From: Brevibacterium oceani | Lineage (GTDB): Bacteria; Actinomycetota; Actinomycetes; Actinomycetales; Brevibacteriaceae | Direction: 5' to 3' | NCBI RefSeq assembly: GCF_013623835.1 | Contig: NZ_JABKDE010000001.1 | Location: 186,001 to 250,000, forward strand | Length of the DNA: 64,000 bases | Shown: positions 34,415-42,154 of the stretch, piece by piece | Position numbering within the stretch: position 1 is the stretch's first letter | Layout of the letters: the number at the start of each line of letters is the position of its first letter | Program-made: the position numbers and the translations under genes | Notes under the pieces: model-generated | What the model saw: only the letters and a program-made list of their open reading frames with translations | The model's database searches: none | Told to the model about the DNA's origin: nothing

Positions 34415-34939
34415 ATGGATATGACGAGTACGATTCAGCCGAGGTCTGACCAGCTCAATGCGGATGACCTGCTCACCGGCCCTATGACTGTCACGATCAC
34501 CGAGGTTACGCAGGGGAATGCTGAGCAGCCGGTGAACGTGAACACTGTTGAAACACCTGGCCGACCATACAAGCCGAGTAAGAGTATGCGGCGTGTGATG
34601 GTGACGGCGTGGGGCAAGGACGCGAACGCTTATGCGGGGAAACGCCTCACCCTGTTCCGCAACCCTAAAATCCGGTTCGGAAAGGACGAAGTGGGAGGAA
34701 TTGAAATCTCCCACATGAGCGACATTGACGCTGATTTGAAAGTGTCACTCACAGCCACGCGCGGGAAGAAGAAACTGCACACTGTCAAACCACTTGCCCC
34801 TTACACCCCGTCGCAGGATTTCCTGGCACTCATGGCTTCTGCGTCTACGGGTGGCGAGAAGAACGCGATCTGGCAGCAGGCAACGGAAGACGGAGCAGAC
34901 CAAACATATTTGGTCCGGCTGAAGGAGGCTGGATCATGA
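34415..34939 (+). CDS. Phage protein next to YqaJ exonuclease, possible DNA-binding partner
   Basis: 174 residues. VETPGRPYKPSKSMRRVMVTAWGKDANAYAGKRLTLFRNP and GGIEISHMSDI look like a beta-barrel core; such proteins are common beside YqaJ in actinophages. It ends in a helix with TYLVRLKEAGS. Whether it anneals or binds single strands is inference from position. Confidence 0.55.
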   Translation: MDMTSTIQPRSDQLNADDLLTGPMTVTITEVTQGNAEQPVNVNTVETPGRPYKPSKSMRRVMVTAWGKDANAYAGKRLTLFRNPKIRFGKDEVGGIEISHMSDIDADLKVSLTATRGKKKLHTVKPLAPYTPSQDFLALMASASTGGEKNAIWQQATEDGADQTYLVRLKEAGS

Positions 34940-35220
34940 GTCTTTACAGGACAGTTGAATGGACTATCGACAGTGCGTTCGAGCCGACCGACTGCGAAAC
35001 ATGCGGGCCGTCCTATGAAGAATTGAACGTGTCCTGGGACGGCTACAAATTCCACGCAAACTATCGAGTTGGATGTTATGGCGGGGCAAGTGCCTATGAC
35101 ATGAACATCACTTTGTTGGTGGAATGGTTGGGGCAACTACCGGACGGTTTCATTGCGGCCTCGGATGAACGCGAACTGCTCGACGAAGTTCACCGGGAAT
35201 GGAAGTCGAACAACCCGTAA
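34936..35220 (+). CDS. Hypothetical phage protein
   Basis: 94 residues, ATGA overlap. Aromatic and cysteine-containing N-half (DCETCGPSYEELNVSWDGY), helical C-half. Last gene before the strong terminator at 35245. Confidence 0.55.
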   Translation: MSLYRTVEWTIDSAFEPTDCETCGPSYEELNVSWDGYKFHANYRVGCYGGASAYDMNITLLVEWLGQLPDGFIAASDERELLDEVHREWKSNNP

Positions 35221-35244
35221 CCGTCTAACAGTTTCTAACAAGCA

Positions 35245-35275
35245 GGCACCCCAATGTTTTGTGGGTGCCTTTTTT
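35245..35275 (+). terminator. Rho-independent terminator
   Basis: GGCACCC (35245-35251) pairs with GGGTGCC (35263-35269), followed by six T. The clearest intrinsic terminator of the prophage early region. Confidence 0.88.
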
Positions 35276-35295
35276 GGTGCCAGAAAGGTATCAAC

Positions 35296-35442
35296 GTGGC
35301 GAAGAAGAAAGACACCACGGACACGAAATCGCGTCGCTGCCCGCATTGTTTGGGTACGGAGCTTGTGTGCCGACTGCTTGCACGCGACACGAAACAACCA
35401 TGCTGTCGGCAATGCGAACACCCGAAAGGAGGGACAGCGTGA
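35296..35442 (+). CDS. Small zinc-ribbon protein
   Basis: 48 residues from GTG 35296 with AGAAAGG upstream. Two CxxC pairs: RRCPHCLGTELVC and CCRQCEHPKGG. Basic, probably nucleic-acid binding. GTGA overlap with the next gene. Confidence 0.55.
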   Translation: MAKKKDTTDTKSRRCPHCLGTELVCRLLARDTKQPCCRQCEHPKGGTA

Positions 35443-35642
35443 ATGAGTTGCGGGAATTCATTAACGCGGCACAAGCAGGCCGCACGAAACCCGAAGTGAA
35501 ACCGCGCAAACAATGGGACGAACACGACATGTCCATTGCACTCGACCTTCGCCTCACGGGTGTTGAAGCAGCACGCCGTATCGGTTGCACGCCACAGACG
35601 GTGAACAACGAACGGCGGGAATGGCAATACGAATGGAGGTAG
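35439..35642 (+). CDS. Small helix-turn-helix phage protein
   Basis: 67 residues, GTG start. HDMSIALDLRLTGVEAARRIGCTPQTVNNERREW has the length and pattern of a sigma-like or MarR-like HTH. Likely a phage transcription factor; targets unknown. Confidence 0.55.
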   Translation: MNELREFINAAQAGRTKPEVKPRKQWDEHDMSIALDLRLTGVEAARRIGCTPQTVNNERREWQYEWR

Positions 35643-35800
35643 TCGATGCTGACAAATACGTGTCGTGTTTCCGTTGCGGAATCAATATGGGTTTATGGGC
35701 CGAATCGGAACGCGTATTTTGTGCAGACTGCAACCACCCCGACCTTATTGGCGTATTCAGCCGACTTGATTACTCGTACATTTTCGAAGGAGAAGAATGA
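35621..35800 (+). CDS. Small zinc-binding phage protein
   Basis: 59 residues if started at ATG 35621 (ATG 35633 is also possible). SCFRCGINMG and VFCADCNHPD form a zinc knuckle. ATGA overlap with the redoxin gene. Confidence 0.5.
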   Translation: MAIRMEVVDADKYVSCFRCGINMGLWAESERVFCADCNHPDLIGVFSRLDYSYIFEGEE

Positions 35801-36090
35801 CAATGTGTGAATCAAAACCAGTACTAACTTTGTATACAAAGAGCAACTGCTTCCAGTGTGAGGCCACGAAAAAGTACCTGAACAACCACAACACTCGATA
35901 CCAGGAAATCAGCCTCGAAGAAGACGAACTCGCTTTGGCTGCTGCTAAAGACCTCGGTTATCGTGCCGCGCCGGTCGTGTTTGTTCGCTACCCATCCGGT
36001 GCCGAATCACACTGGGCAGGATTCAACCCAGGACGTTTGGCTGACTTCGTTGCATCCGCAAAGAAATGGGCGCGCGATGACCTCAGTTGA
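35797..36090 (+). CDS. NrdH/glutaredoxin-like redoxin
   Basis: 97 residues. VLTLYTKSNCFQCEATKKYL has the CxxC active site, RAAPVVFV the cis-proline strand, and HWAGFNPGRL the C-terminal substrate loop. Probably supplies electrons to a ribonucleotide reductase, host or phage; no nrd gene is in this window. Overlaps the HNH gene by 14 bases. Confidence 0.85.
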   Translation: MTMCESKPVLTLYTKSNCFQCEATKKYLNNHNTRYQEISLEEDELALAAAKDLGYRAAPVVFVRYPSGAESHWAGFNPGRLADFVASAKKWARDDLS

Positions 36091-36787
36091 CGAAATCCTC
36101 GCAACCGAGTTCGGATCAAAGGTCACGATCCTCGGTCCGAACGACTGTTGGACATGGAACGCGGCCACCGATTCATCTGGCTGTGGCCGCGTCCGCATCA
36201 AAGGCAGGAACCGTGCCGCGAGCAAGTACGCATACGAAGTCGCCAACGGTCCACTTCCGAAGGGCGAACGACTCGGCCATCTGTGCTTTAACTCAGGATG
36301 CGTGAACCCAGGACACATGGCCCTCCGCTCAAGCCAGGAGATGCATGAGGCCCGATTCTGGTCGCAGGTCAGTAAGTCAGAGGGCTGCTGGGAATGGGGC
36401 GGATCGTCCTGGGGAGACGGGTATGGGCAGATGCGGGTTAACGGAAAGGCGACGCTAGTCCATCGCCTCTCGTTCGAGTGGAACAGCGGCCCGATCCCGC
36501 CGGGGATGGTGGTGGACCACATGTGCTGGAACAGATCATGCGTTCGACCGGATCACTTGCGGCTGGCAACACCTAGCCAGAACCAGCGGAGTCAGAGCGG
36601 ACCCAACCGCCGCTCATCGACGGGCGTTCGCGGAGTAACTATGAGGCCAAATGGTCGCTATGAGGCTCGCCTGGTCTTAGGGAACAAGAAGATTCAGGTT
36701 GGCAATTTCGAGTCGCTGGAGGATGCCGCTGACGCTATCAGGCTGGCGCGAGAAGAGCTGTGGGGAGAGTTTGCCGGAAATGGATAG
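36077..36787 (+). CDS. HNH endonuclease with duplicated HNH module and AP2-like C-terminus
   Basis: 236 residues from ATG 36077. Two HNH_3-type modules in tandem: residues 15-90 (DCWTWNAATDSSGCGRV ... GHLCFNSGCVNPGHM) and 98-172 (GCWEWGGSSWGDGYGQM ... VVDHMCWNRSCVRPDHLRL). The second keeps the Asp-His pair, while the first has GHLC in its place and may be inactive. The end STGVRGVTMRPNGRYEARL...GNFES is an AP2-type DNA-binding fold. Likely a freestanding homing endonuclease. Confidence 0.85.
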   Translation: MTSVDEILATEFGSKVTILGPNDCWTWNAATDSSGCGRVRIKGRNRAASKYAYEVANGPLPKGERLGHLCFNSGCVNPGHMALRSSQEMHEARFWSQVSKSEGCWEWGGSSWGDGYGQMRVNGKATLVHRLSFEWNSGPIPPGMVVDHMCWNRSCVRPDHLRLATPSQNQRSQSGPNRRSSTGVRGVTMRPNGRYEARLVLGNKKIQVGNFESLEDAADAIRLAREELWGEFAGNG

Positions 36788-36998
36788 AGAAGAGCTTCAG
36801 AAGATACGCGACCAGCACAGGGACGAGTGCCCGGGACTCCACAACTGCCACGACCACCCAGTGCCCGTTGTCTATCCGCTGCATAGATGCCCACAAGGGG
36901 GCTTTGCCTCGATGGGCCGCGACAACTACATCGGCAAATGGTTCAGCACCCTCCCGGAAGCCATGTCTGCTGCTCGTGCATTGGCGGTGCGTGAATGA
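36780..36998 (+). CDS. Hypothetical phage protein
   Basis: 72 residues from ATG 36780. Two HxxC/CxxH-like clusters (CPGLHNCHDH, YPLHRC) may bind metal; C-terminal helix TLPEAMSAARALAV. Confidence 0.5.
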   Translation: MDREELQKIRDQHRDECPGLHNCHDHPVPVVYPLHRCPQGGFASMGRDNYIGKWFSTLPEAMSAARALAVRE

Positions 36999-37174
36999 GT
37001 GATCACCACATCATTATCGACGGCGAACCGGAAATCGAAAGATGCCCCGACTGCGGTTGTGACTCACTCTATGTTTTCAAGCTAACCGCAATGAACGATG
37101 AAGGCATCGGCGACATGGAATCAACAATCTCAAAGTGCTTTACATGCCCTGAAGGAGCAGACGTTGAGGACTGA
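36995..37174 (+). CDS. Small zinc-ribbon protein
   Basis: 59 residues, ATGA overlap. ERCPDCGCDSLYVFK and KCFTCPEG form a zinc ribbon. Confidence 0.55.
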   Translation: MSDHHIIIDGEPEIERCPDCGCDSLYVFKLTAMNDEGIGDMESTISKCFTCPEGADVED

Positions 37175-37343
37175 AGACAAGATCATGATTGGTGCGAAAG
37201 AGATGCATCGCGTGCTTGAGCAAAGGACTGAACGCCGCAAGCCTTTCTACACACGGCAGAAGTGGGACGCTATTGGCGAGAAATGCCAGCAAGAGTTTAT
37301 TGACTGGGCGGCAATAATCGTCCGAGCGGTGGAGGACACATGA
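37164..37343 (+). CDS. Hypothetical phage protein, TTG start
   Basis: 59 residues; TTG 37164 has GAAGGAG 8 bases upstream. Helical and basic (RVLEQRTERRKPFYTRQKW). ATGA overlap downstream. Confidence 0.5.
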   Translation: MRTEDKIMIGAKEMHRVLEQRTERRKPFYTRQKWDAIGEKCQQEFIDWAAIIVRAVEDT

Positions 37344-37555
37344 GCGATTACACGCCCACGCGGTGGCATATCCGTGAACTGTGGATCAACAGCAGGCCAG
37401 AAGGCATAACCGAAAAAGAAGCCCACAACGGATTCTGCACATGGCTGGCTGAAGAAATGGCAGACGGGTGGGACGTGGGCTACGCGACCGGTATTGCCGA
37501 CTGTCCAGGAGTCTTCGTCGCACCCGTCAACCCGTTCAGGAGGACACGTGAGTGA
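37340..37555 (+). CDS. Hypothetical phage protein
   Basis: 71 residues, ATGA start. Helical with Trp-rich segment TWLAEEMADGWDVGYATG. Overlaps rusA by 8 bases. Confidence 0.55.
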   Translation: MSDYTPTRWHIRELWINSRPEGITEKEAHNGFCTWLAEEMADGWDVGYATGIADCPGVFVAPVNPFRRTRE

Positions 37556-37976
37556 GTGGTTTCTTAACGTCTTTGTCCCTGGTGACCCGAAGGCACAAGG
37601 AAGCCTTCGTCATGTGGGTAATGGTCGCATGGTTCACGGTAAGGGCATGGTGGCGTGGCGTAAACACATGACGAGTGTGTTCGAGCAGTGGGCGGGCACA
37701 TGGTTCGGCGGGTGGGAAGCATTGGATGAGCCCGTCGAGGTGCATGCGACTTTCTTTCTGCCGCGCCCGAAGAAACCACGACTCGACAACGCGGCAACCG
37801 GGCTTGATCTTGACAAGTTACAGAGATGCGCCGGTGATGCACTCGAACAATCAGGTGTACTCCGCAACGACGCACGAATCGTCCGGTGGCGGGCAGAAAA
37901 ACACTGGACACACGACATAGAAGGACAAGACGGGCATCAGGCTGGTGTGCGCGTGAAAGTAAGGAAAATCGAATGA
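37548..37976 (+). CDS. RusA-like Holliday-junction resolvase
   Basis: 142 residues from GTG 37548 (GGAGG 5 bases upstream). The family pattern VPGDPKAQGS, HATFFLPRPKKP, then the metal-binding aspartates in RLDNAATGLDLDKLQRCAGDAL and the NDARIV end are all present. Cuts four-way DNA junctions made during phage replication and recombination. Confidence 0.9.
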   Translation: MSEWFLNVFVPGDPKAQGSLRHVGNGRMVHGKGMVAWRKHMTSVFEQWAGTWFGGWEALDEPVEVHATFFLPRPKKPRLDNAATGLDLDKLQRCAGDALEQSGVLRNDARIVRWRAEKHWTHDIEGQDGHQAGVRVKVRKIE

Positions 37977-38431
37977 GCAAGTACAAAGAAATCGAGCACG
38001 CTGAGGCGAAAATCCGGAAGCTTGAGCAGAAGCAGAGGAACCTGCAGGCCAACTTCGACGCACAGGCGCACGGACACAGGAATCGAGTGTGGCAGTACGA
38101 AGCAGAAATCAAGAAACTACGGGCCGAGCTGAATGATCGATCCGAATCCAATGCGCTGGGGATTACCAAAACCAAGTACAACGAGATTCTCAATTTCCTC
38201 GGCAGTCCAGCCCGCGTCGCAGGATTCATTTACGCGCTGAGCCATTTCAGAATACCAGTGCTTAAGGACCCGGAGCCGACGCCATCAAATGCTGACCGGC
38301 TCGAAACGATTTTGGAAGAGAAGTTCAAGAAGTTCAATTGGCTCAACTTCCGGGTCGAGGAAATGAACATTGGTTATCTCGCAGACAGTCTTGACGCAGA
38401 CGGAATCAAAGCGCCAAAGGGGGATTCGTGA
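37973..38431 (+). CDS. Coiled-coil phage protein with DPEPT-type C-terminal module (copy 2)
   Basis: 152 residues, ATGA overlap. A coiled coil (residues 3-60, HAEAKIRKLEQKQRNLQANF) precedes the tail DPEPTPSNADRLETILEE...DADGIKAPKGDS shared with 31965, 40233 and 40643. Confidence 0.6.
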   Translation: MSKYKEIEHAEAKIRKLEQKQRNLQANFDAQAHGHRNRVWQYEAEIKKLRAELNDRSESNALGITKTKYNEILNFLGSPARVAGFIYALSHFRIPVLKDPEPTPSNADRLETILEEKFKKFNWLNFRVEEMNIGYLADSLDADGIKAPKGDS

Positions 38432-38595
38432 GGTTTATTGCATCAATGATTGGTGTTCTGGTTTGCATCGGTGGTTGGCAGATTCTTGGCCCGATGATGA
38501 CTGAGACGCCAGTGCGCGGGGTGATTGGTGTGGGCGTGATCGTGATTGGTGTTGTGATCCTCAACGAGTTCCGCCCCGGACGAAAGGTGGAATGA
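38428..38595 (+). CDS. Small two-helix membrane protein
   Basis: 55 residues, GTG start in GTGA overlap. Helices IASMIGVLVCIGGWQILG and VIGVGVIVIGVVIL flank a short polar loop. Role unknown. Confidence 0.55.
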   Translation: MRFIASMIGVLVCIGGWQILGPMMTETPVRGVIGVGVIVIGVVILNEFRPGRKVE

Positions 38596-39480
38596 GTGGC
38601 GAAGCTGAAGGGGCAGTTGTTCGCTCGGCTTGCGTTGGATTACTTCGATCATCCGAAGATCATGGCACTGTCCGCTGAGGCAATCGTGGCGCATTTGGAA
38701 ATGATCGTTTATAGCCGCAAGTACGGGACTGACGGACAGATTCCGAAGAGGTTTGCATCTCGGTTCGAAGATTCGGCGCTTGATGAACTTGCGTCGAACG
38801 ACTCGGACAAGCCCTCAATTTCTCGGAACGGTGACGGGACGATCACGATTCACGGGTATGCGGATATGCAGGAAACGTCGGATCAGATCAAGGAAAGACA
38901 GCAGCAGCGGCGGGAGGCTGGACGGAAGGGAGGACTGGCGAAAATGGCGACCGCTAAAGCAAACGCTAAGCAACCGCTACAGCAAACGCTTAAGCAAACG
39001 TCTAGCAAAGGCCTTAGCGAAAACGTAGCAGAGACAGAGACAGAGACAGAGACAGAGACAGATATAAATACATCCTCAGGTTTCGCTGACGCTCACCCAG
39101 AGGCCGCCCAAGCACTCGACTACTTCAACGACCGGGTGAAGCAGAACGGGTTCAAACGGCCAGCGGATACGAAAGCGAACCGGGATGCTGCACGACTGTT
39201 GTTCACCCGCGACGAATACCCACCGCCTGTGATTCGTGAAGTCATGGACTGGGCATTGAGCAACGAGTTCTGGCGAACCAACATTCGATCCTTCTCAAAG
39301 TTCCGAGACAAGTTCGAAACCATGCAAGCCCAAATGCGAAGACCACAACAGTCTCAGTCGGGGGTCACATTCGATCAGCAACGCATCCAGAACAGCAACC
39401 AGTTGTTCGAGCACATCAATCGGCAGATTGGTGGTGACATTTGGACCCAAGATTCCTCGCCCAAGCAAATCGGGCAATGA
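38596..39480 (+). CDS. DnaD-like phage replication initiation protein
   Basis: 294 residues, GTG start directly after the previous stop. N-terminal winged-helix-like region (ARLALDYFDHPKIMALSAEAIVAHLEMIVYS), typical of phage replication initiators; a Gln/Thr/Lys-rich linker with (ET)5 from five GAGACA DNA units (39031-39060); and a C-terminal DnaD/DnaT-type helical domain (PPPVIREVMDWALSNEFWRTNIRSFSKFRDKFETM). Likely binds the phage origin, perhaps inside its own gene, and recruits the loader encoded next. Confidence 0.75.
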   Translation: MAKLKGQLFARLALDYFDHPKIMALSAEAIVAHLEMIVYSRKYGTDGQIPKRFASRFEDSALDELASNDSDKPSISRNGDGTITIHGYADMQETSDQIKERQQQRREAGRKGGLAKMATAKANAKQPLQQTLKQTSSKGLSENVAETETETETETDINTSSGFADAHPEAAQALDYFNDRVKQNGFKRPADTKANRDAARLLFTRDEYPPPVIREVMDWALSNEFWRTNIRSFSKFRDKFETMQAQMRRPQQSQSGVTFDQQRIQNSNQLFEHINRQIGGDIWTQDSSPKQIGQ

Positions 39481-39860
39481 GAATCATCGTTGCCTACGAG
39501 CAGCGTGAATCCGACGAGTTCGAGATTCAAGCGCTCGCAATGGCAATGGCACGGTCACCGCATCTCACGAACGAGGACTACGAGGCGGGGATCGTTGACT
39601 ACCACAGTCAGCCACAGCAACGCCGCATGAAAGCTGGGGACGTGTTGCATGCGGCCAAGAGTCGCTTCAACAGGCGTTCTGATTCGCACGGGTTAGAAGC
39701 TGGACCAACCAATGCAGTACCCCGACCAGCCAACTACAAACAAATGGTGATGGGGTACACGCGGATAGTTCGTGAGTTCAAAGAGCAAGGCATCATCAAC
39801 CCATCCAATGATGAGTTGATCCGAGAATACGACCGACGAGTGAAGGAGAACACGAAATGA
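39477..39860 (+). CDS. Probable helicase loader (G39P-like)
   Basis: 127 residues from ATG 39477, ATGA overlap with the initiator. The helical block FEIQALAMAMARSPHLTNEDYEAGIVDYH and RRMKAGDVLHAAKSRF matches the small loader proteins that follow initiators in actinophages. Function by position and pattern. Confidence 0.6.
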   Translation: MRIIVAYEQRESDEFEIQALAMAMARSPHLTNEDYEAGIVDYHSQPQQRRMKAGDVLHAAKSRFNRRSDSHGLEAGPTNAVPRPANYKQMVMGYTRIVREFKEQGIINPSNDELIREYDRRVKENTK

Positions 39861-40240
39861 GCAAACTGACAGCAGAAGATTTCGAAACAGTAGCCGTGGG
39901 ATCAAAGATTCGATTCACGCCACACGACACCAAACGCTGGTGGAACGTGGCCGCACGGAACCCCAGGTACATCATCGCCTCACGGCAGGCGGCATTTAAG
40001 CCTAAGGGCACAGACGTGTACACGGTCGTTGACCTCACGGGCTGGACATTCACCAGGAACTCGGTGCCGCCAGGTGTGGTGCGGTCATCAATCAATCTGA
40101 TCGGCGGCGGATACGACCTGGACGACCCCAACTGGGCGCTGAAGATGCTGAACGAACTTCAGGAGGGAACCCTTGCCCTTTCTGTTCGCCGAGCTGCGGA
40201 AGTTCGGGGATTCGAGCTGAAGGAGAACAACGATGACTAA
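39857..40240 (+). CDS. Hypothetical phage protein related to the DPEPT family N-terminus
   Basis: 127 residues. Starts MSKLTAEDFETVAVG, resembling YTxxDF of the two following genes, then a beta-rich region with VYTVVDLTGWTF. The DPEPT tail itself is absent. ATGA overlap upstream; overlaps the next by 8 bases. Confidence 0.55.
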   Translation: MSKLTAEDFETVAVGSKIRFTPHDTKRWWNVAARNPRYIIASRQAAFKPKGTDVYTVVDLTGWTFTRNSVPPGVVRSSINLIGGGYDLDDPNWALKMLNELQEGTLALSVRRAAEVRGFELKENNDD

Positions 40241-40646
40241 GTACACTGCTGCTGATTTCGCAAACGCACGATTCGCAGAACACCCAGACGGGCGGGTAAT
40301 TGCTAGGTGCGCACCGGAAAGCGATTATGAATGGGAAAACAATAATTTCGTTCTCAGTGACGAGGAAATGGCTAACGCTGGTTGGGTTCCCGTGCCCACG
40401 AAACCCGCCATCACCGAAAGCGTCAAAGCCCGCTATTTGAAAGATGAACCATGGGGGTTCCGATGGGGTTTCTGCACCGCGCTGGCCGTGCTCGACGCTT
40501 CCGTCATCCCTGACCCGGAACCAACCAACACGGAACGGCTCAAGGAACTGCTCGATCACTACTTCAACGACGCAGCCGATGCCACGCTGAGCCTGCAAAA
40601 GTACCTCAACGATCACGGCGTTACCGCGCCCAAGGAGAACAAATGA
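40233..40646 (+). CDS. DPEPT-family phage protein (copy 3)
   Basis: 137 residues. TKYTAADFANARFAEHPDGR, then NAGWVPVPTKPAITES, then DPEPTNTERLKELLDHYF and HGVTAPKENK. Tandem paralogue of the next gene. Function unknown. Confidence 0.6.
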   Translation: MTKYTAADFANARFAEHPDGRVIARCAPESDYEWENNNFVLSDEEMANAGWVPVPTKPAITESVKARYLKDEPWGFRWGFCTALAVLDASVIPDPEPTNTERLKELLDHYFNDAADATLSLQKYLNDHGVTAPKENK

Positions 40647-41077
40647 AATACACGAGCGAAGACTTCGAACAAGCTAAATTCGCAGAACACGAAGACGGAC
40701 GAATCGCAATGAGGGTCAACCCGCATTTGGAAGAGCCATGGGAGAGTCTGGAAGATTACCACTCCGATGCAAACATGGCCCACAACGGTTGGGTTCCTGT
40801 TCCGGGCAAACCCACCATCACCGAAAGCGAACTAGAAGAGATTAGAACGGGCTGGGGAAAAATAGCTGCCCAGGCGTGGCTGCGAGGATTCACCAAAGCA
40901 GGCGGCGAAATCATCCCCGACCCTGAACCGACCAATGCGGAGAAGCTTGAACAGCTCCTGTGGGCGATCAACAAAGAACACGAAGGCGAATACCTAGAGG
41001 ACGAGGCTGCGGTAAGAGCATGGGCCGAAGCACTCGACGCAGCAGGCATCACCCCACCCAACGTGAAGGACAACTGA
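40643..41077 (+). CDS. DPEPT-family phage protein (copy 4)
   Basis: 144 residues, ATGA overlap with copy 3. MKYTSEDFEQAKFAEHEDGR, HNGWVPVPGKPTITES, DPEPTNAEKLEQLLWAI, AGITPPNVKDN align with copy 3 along the full length. Clear tandem duplication followed by divergence. Confidence 0.6.
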   Translation: MKYTSEDFEQAKFAEHEDGRIAMRVNPHLEEPWESLEDYHSDANMAHNGWVPVPGKPTITESELEEIRTGWGKIAAQAWLRGFTKAGGEIIPDPEPTNAEKLEQLLWAINKEHEGEYLEDEAAVRAWAEALDAAGITPPNVKDN

Positions 41078-41196
41078 TGTTTAATCCTGACGATATTGAC
41101 GAAGACTACATCGTGTGGTGCGTTGCGCACGACGAATACTACGGATACGACGATGAAACAGATGCGCAACACGCGCATTCCTCCGCACGCGCCTAG
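41077..41196 (+). CDS. Tiny acidic phage protein
   Basis: 39 residues, TGATG overlap. Very acidic, with DPDDIDEDYIVW; may mimic DNA, but that is speculation. Confidence 0.45.
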   Translation: MFNPDDIDEDYIVWCVAHDEYYGYDDETDAQHAHSSARA

Positions 41197-41219
41197 CCGA
41201 CGCATGGGATGAAGGGTTC

Positions 41220-41309
41220 ATGGCTTGGAGTAATTATGAAAGTTCCCTTGACTACTTGTTTAATCCCGAGGTTCCAGACAACCCATACCGAACAGTTAAG
41301 GACAACTGA
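41220..41309 (+). pseudogene. Remnant of a phage gene (C-terminal part)
   Basis: The frame reads LADAWDEGFMAWSNYESSLDY..NPYRTVKDN to TGA 41307-41309, the kind of WDEGF...NPYR ending seen in many actinophage small proteins (compare AEVWDEAVEW...NPYREDT at 45290). Only ATG 41220 is available as start; the upstream part of the frame is closed, so it is probably decayed. Confidence 0.4.
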
Positions 41310-41321
41310 TATGTCACTGAC
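41298..41321 (+). repeat. 24-bp repeated translation-start cassette, copy 1
   Basis: AAGGACAACTGATATGTCAC plus TGAC, containing the RBS, stop and ATG. Identical at 41839-41862. Here it opens only an 11-codon frame (41311-41346), a likely leftover of a duplicated gene. Confidence 0.7.
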
Positions 41322-41345
41322 CGAAACCGAACACAAGGGACACTA

Positions 41346-41528
41346 ATGGACTGGACAGCATTCACCCTATCCGGGCTGTTCTGCACCGCAATAGGACTGT
41401 TCCTCCTACTCGGCCGAGAAATCATGCTCTACGCACACAAACGGCTCTGGGTTTCACTACTCATCACCCCACTCCTGATCCTCAACATTGCGACCTGGGT
41501 TGGACTCGCAGCCCCACACATGAAATGA
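41346..41528 (+). CDS. Small two-helix membrane protein
   Basis: 60 residues, TAATG start. Hydrophobic helices FTLSGLFCTAIGLFLLLG and LWVSLLITPLLILNIATWVG. Role unknown. Confidence 0.55.
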   Translation: MDWTAFTLSGLFCTAIGLFLLLGREIMLYAHKRLWVSLLITPLLILNIATWVGLAAPHMK

Positions 41529-41535
41529 GATCGAT

Positions 41536-41850
41536 ATGTCACTGACCACCACACTCGAATGGGCGGACCCAGGTAAACCACTCCCAACGAAACCCGGCAA
41601 GACGGTCGGTGTGATCGCAACATGGCCCAACCATCACCGCAGCCACCCCGGCGCAACCACCCAATGTTCGGTGTGCTTCAGGACCGCAACTGGGGAAACA
41701 CAATGGGCCGTCAACGCAATCGACTTCCGAGGAGACACCGCAAACGGTTGGGCATCATCACTCGGACGCGCAACCGGGACAGCGCTCCCATACCGACGCT
41801 GCGACGACTGCCGCAGCCAACACAAACACCCCACCGTGAAGGACAACTGA
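41536..41850 (+). CDS. Phage zinc-binding protein
   Basis: 104 residues from the GATATGTCACTGACC-type start. TQCSVCFRTATG and RRCDDCRSQHKH make a zinc ribbon. Function unknown. Confidence 0.55.
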   Translation: MSLTTTLEWADPGKPLPTKPGKTVGVIATWPNHHRSHPGATTQCSVCFRTATGETQWAVNAIDFRGDTANGWASSLGRATGTALPYRRCDDCRSQHKHPTVKDN

Positions 41851-41862
41851 TATGTCACTGAC
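41839..41862 (+). repeat. 24-bp repeated translation-start cassette, copy 2
   Basis: Exact copy of 41298-41321; here it starts the gene at 41852. A shorter related start (GATATGTCACTGACC) precedes 41536. Confidence 0.7.
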
Positions 41863-42064
41863 AGTTACCGAACCCAAAAAACGCAACAACATCATCGAAA
41901 CCTACCTCGACCAGTGCACACCCGCCGACCGAGAAGACGCGTTGGGTTACCTGACACGACCCGACATGTACACACACGTAGACCTCGCAGAAGCACTCTC
42001 AAACGAGTTGGGTTACCGCATTTCCGAAATGGCAGTACGCGGATGGAGGCGCAGGAACCTCTGA
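41852..42064 (+). CDS. Small helix-turn-helix phage protein
   Basis: 70 residues. TPADREDALGYL, then HVDLAEALSNELGYRISEMAVRGWRRRNL, which fits a HTH with a basic recognition end. Closes its unit before the terminator at 42103. Confidence 0.5.
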   Translation: MSLTVTEPKKRNNIIETYLDQCTPADREDALGYLTRPDMYTHVDLAEALSNELGYRISEMAVRGWRRRNL

Positions 42065-42102
42065 AACGCACAGAATGGTGCCTAGAGGCGCCTAACACAC
42101 CA

Positions 42103-42133
42103 AACCCGGACATACTCTCGTCCGGGTTATTTT
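42103..42133 (+). terminator. Rho-independent terminator
   Basis: AACCCGGAC (42103-42111) pairs with GTCCGGGTT (42120-42128), followed by ATTTT. Confidence 0.85.
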
Positions 42134-42154
42134 CATCGCCCAGAGAGGCACACA

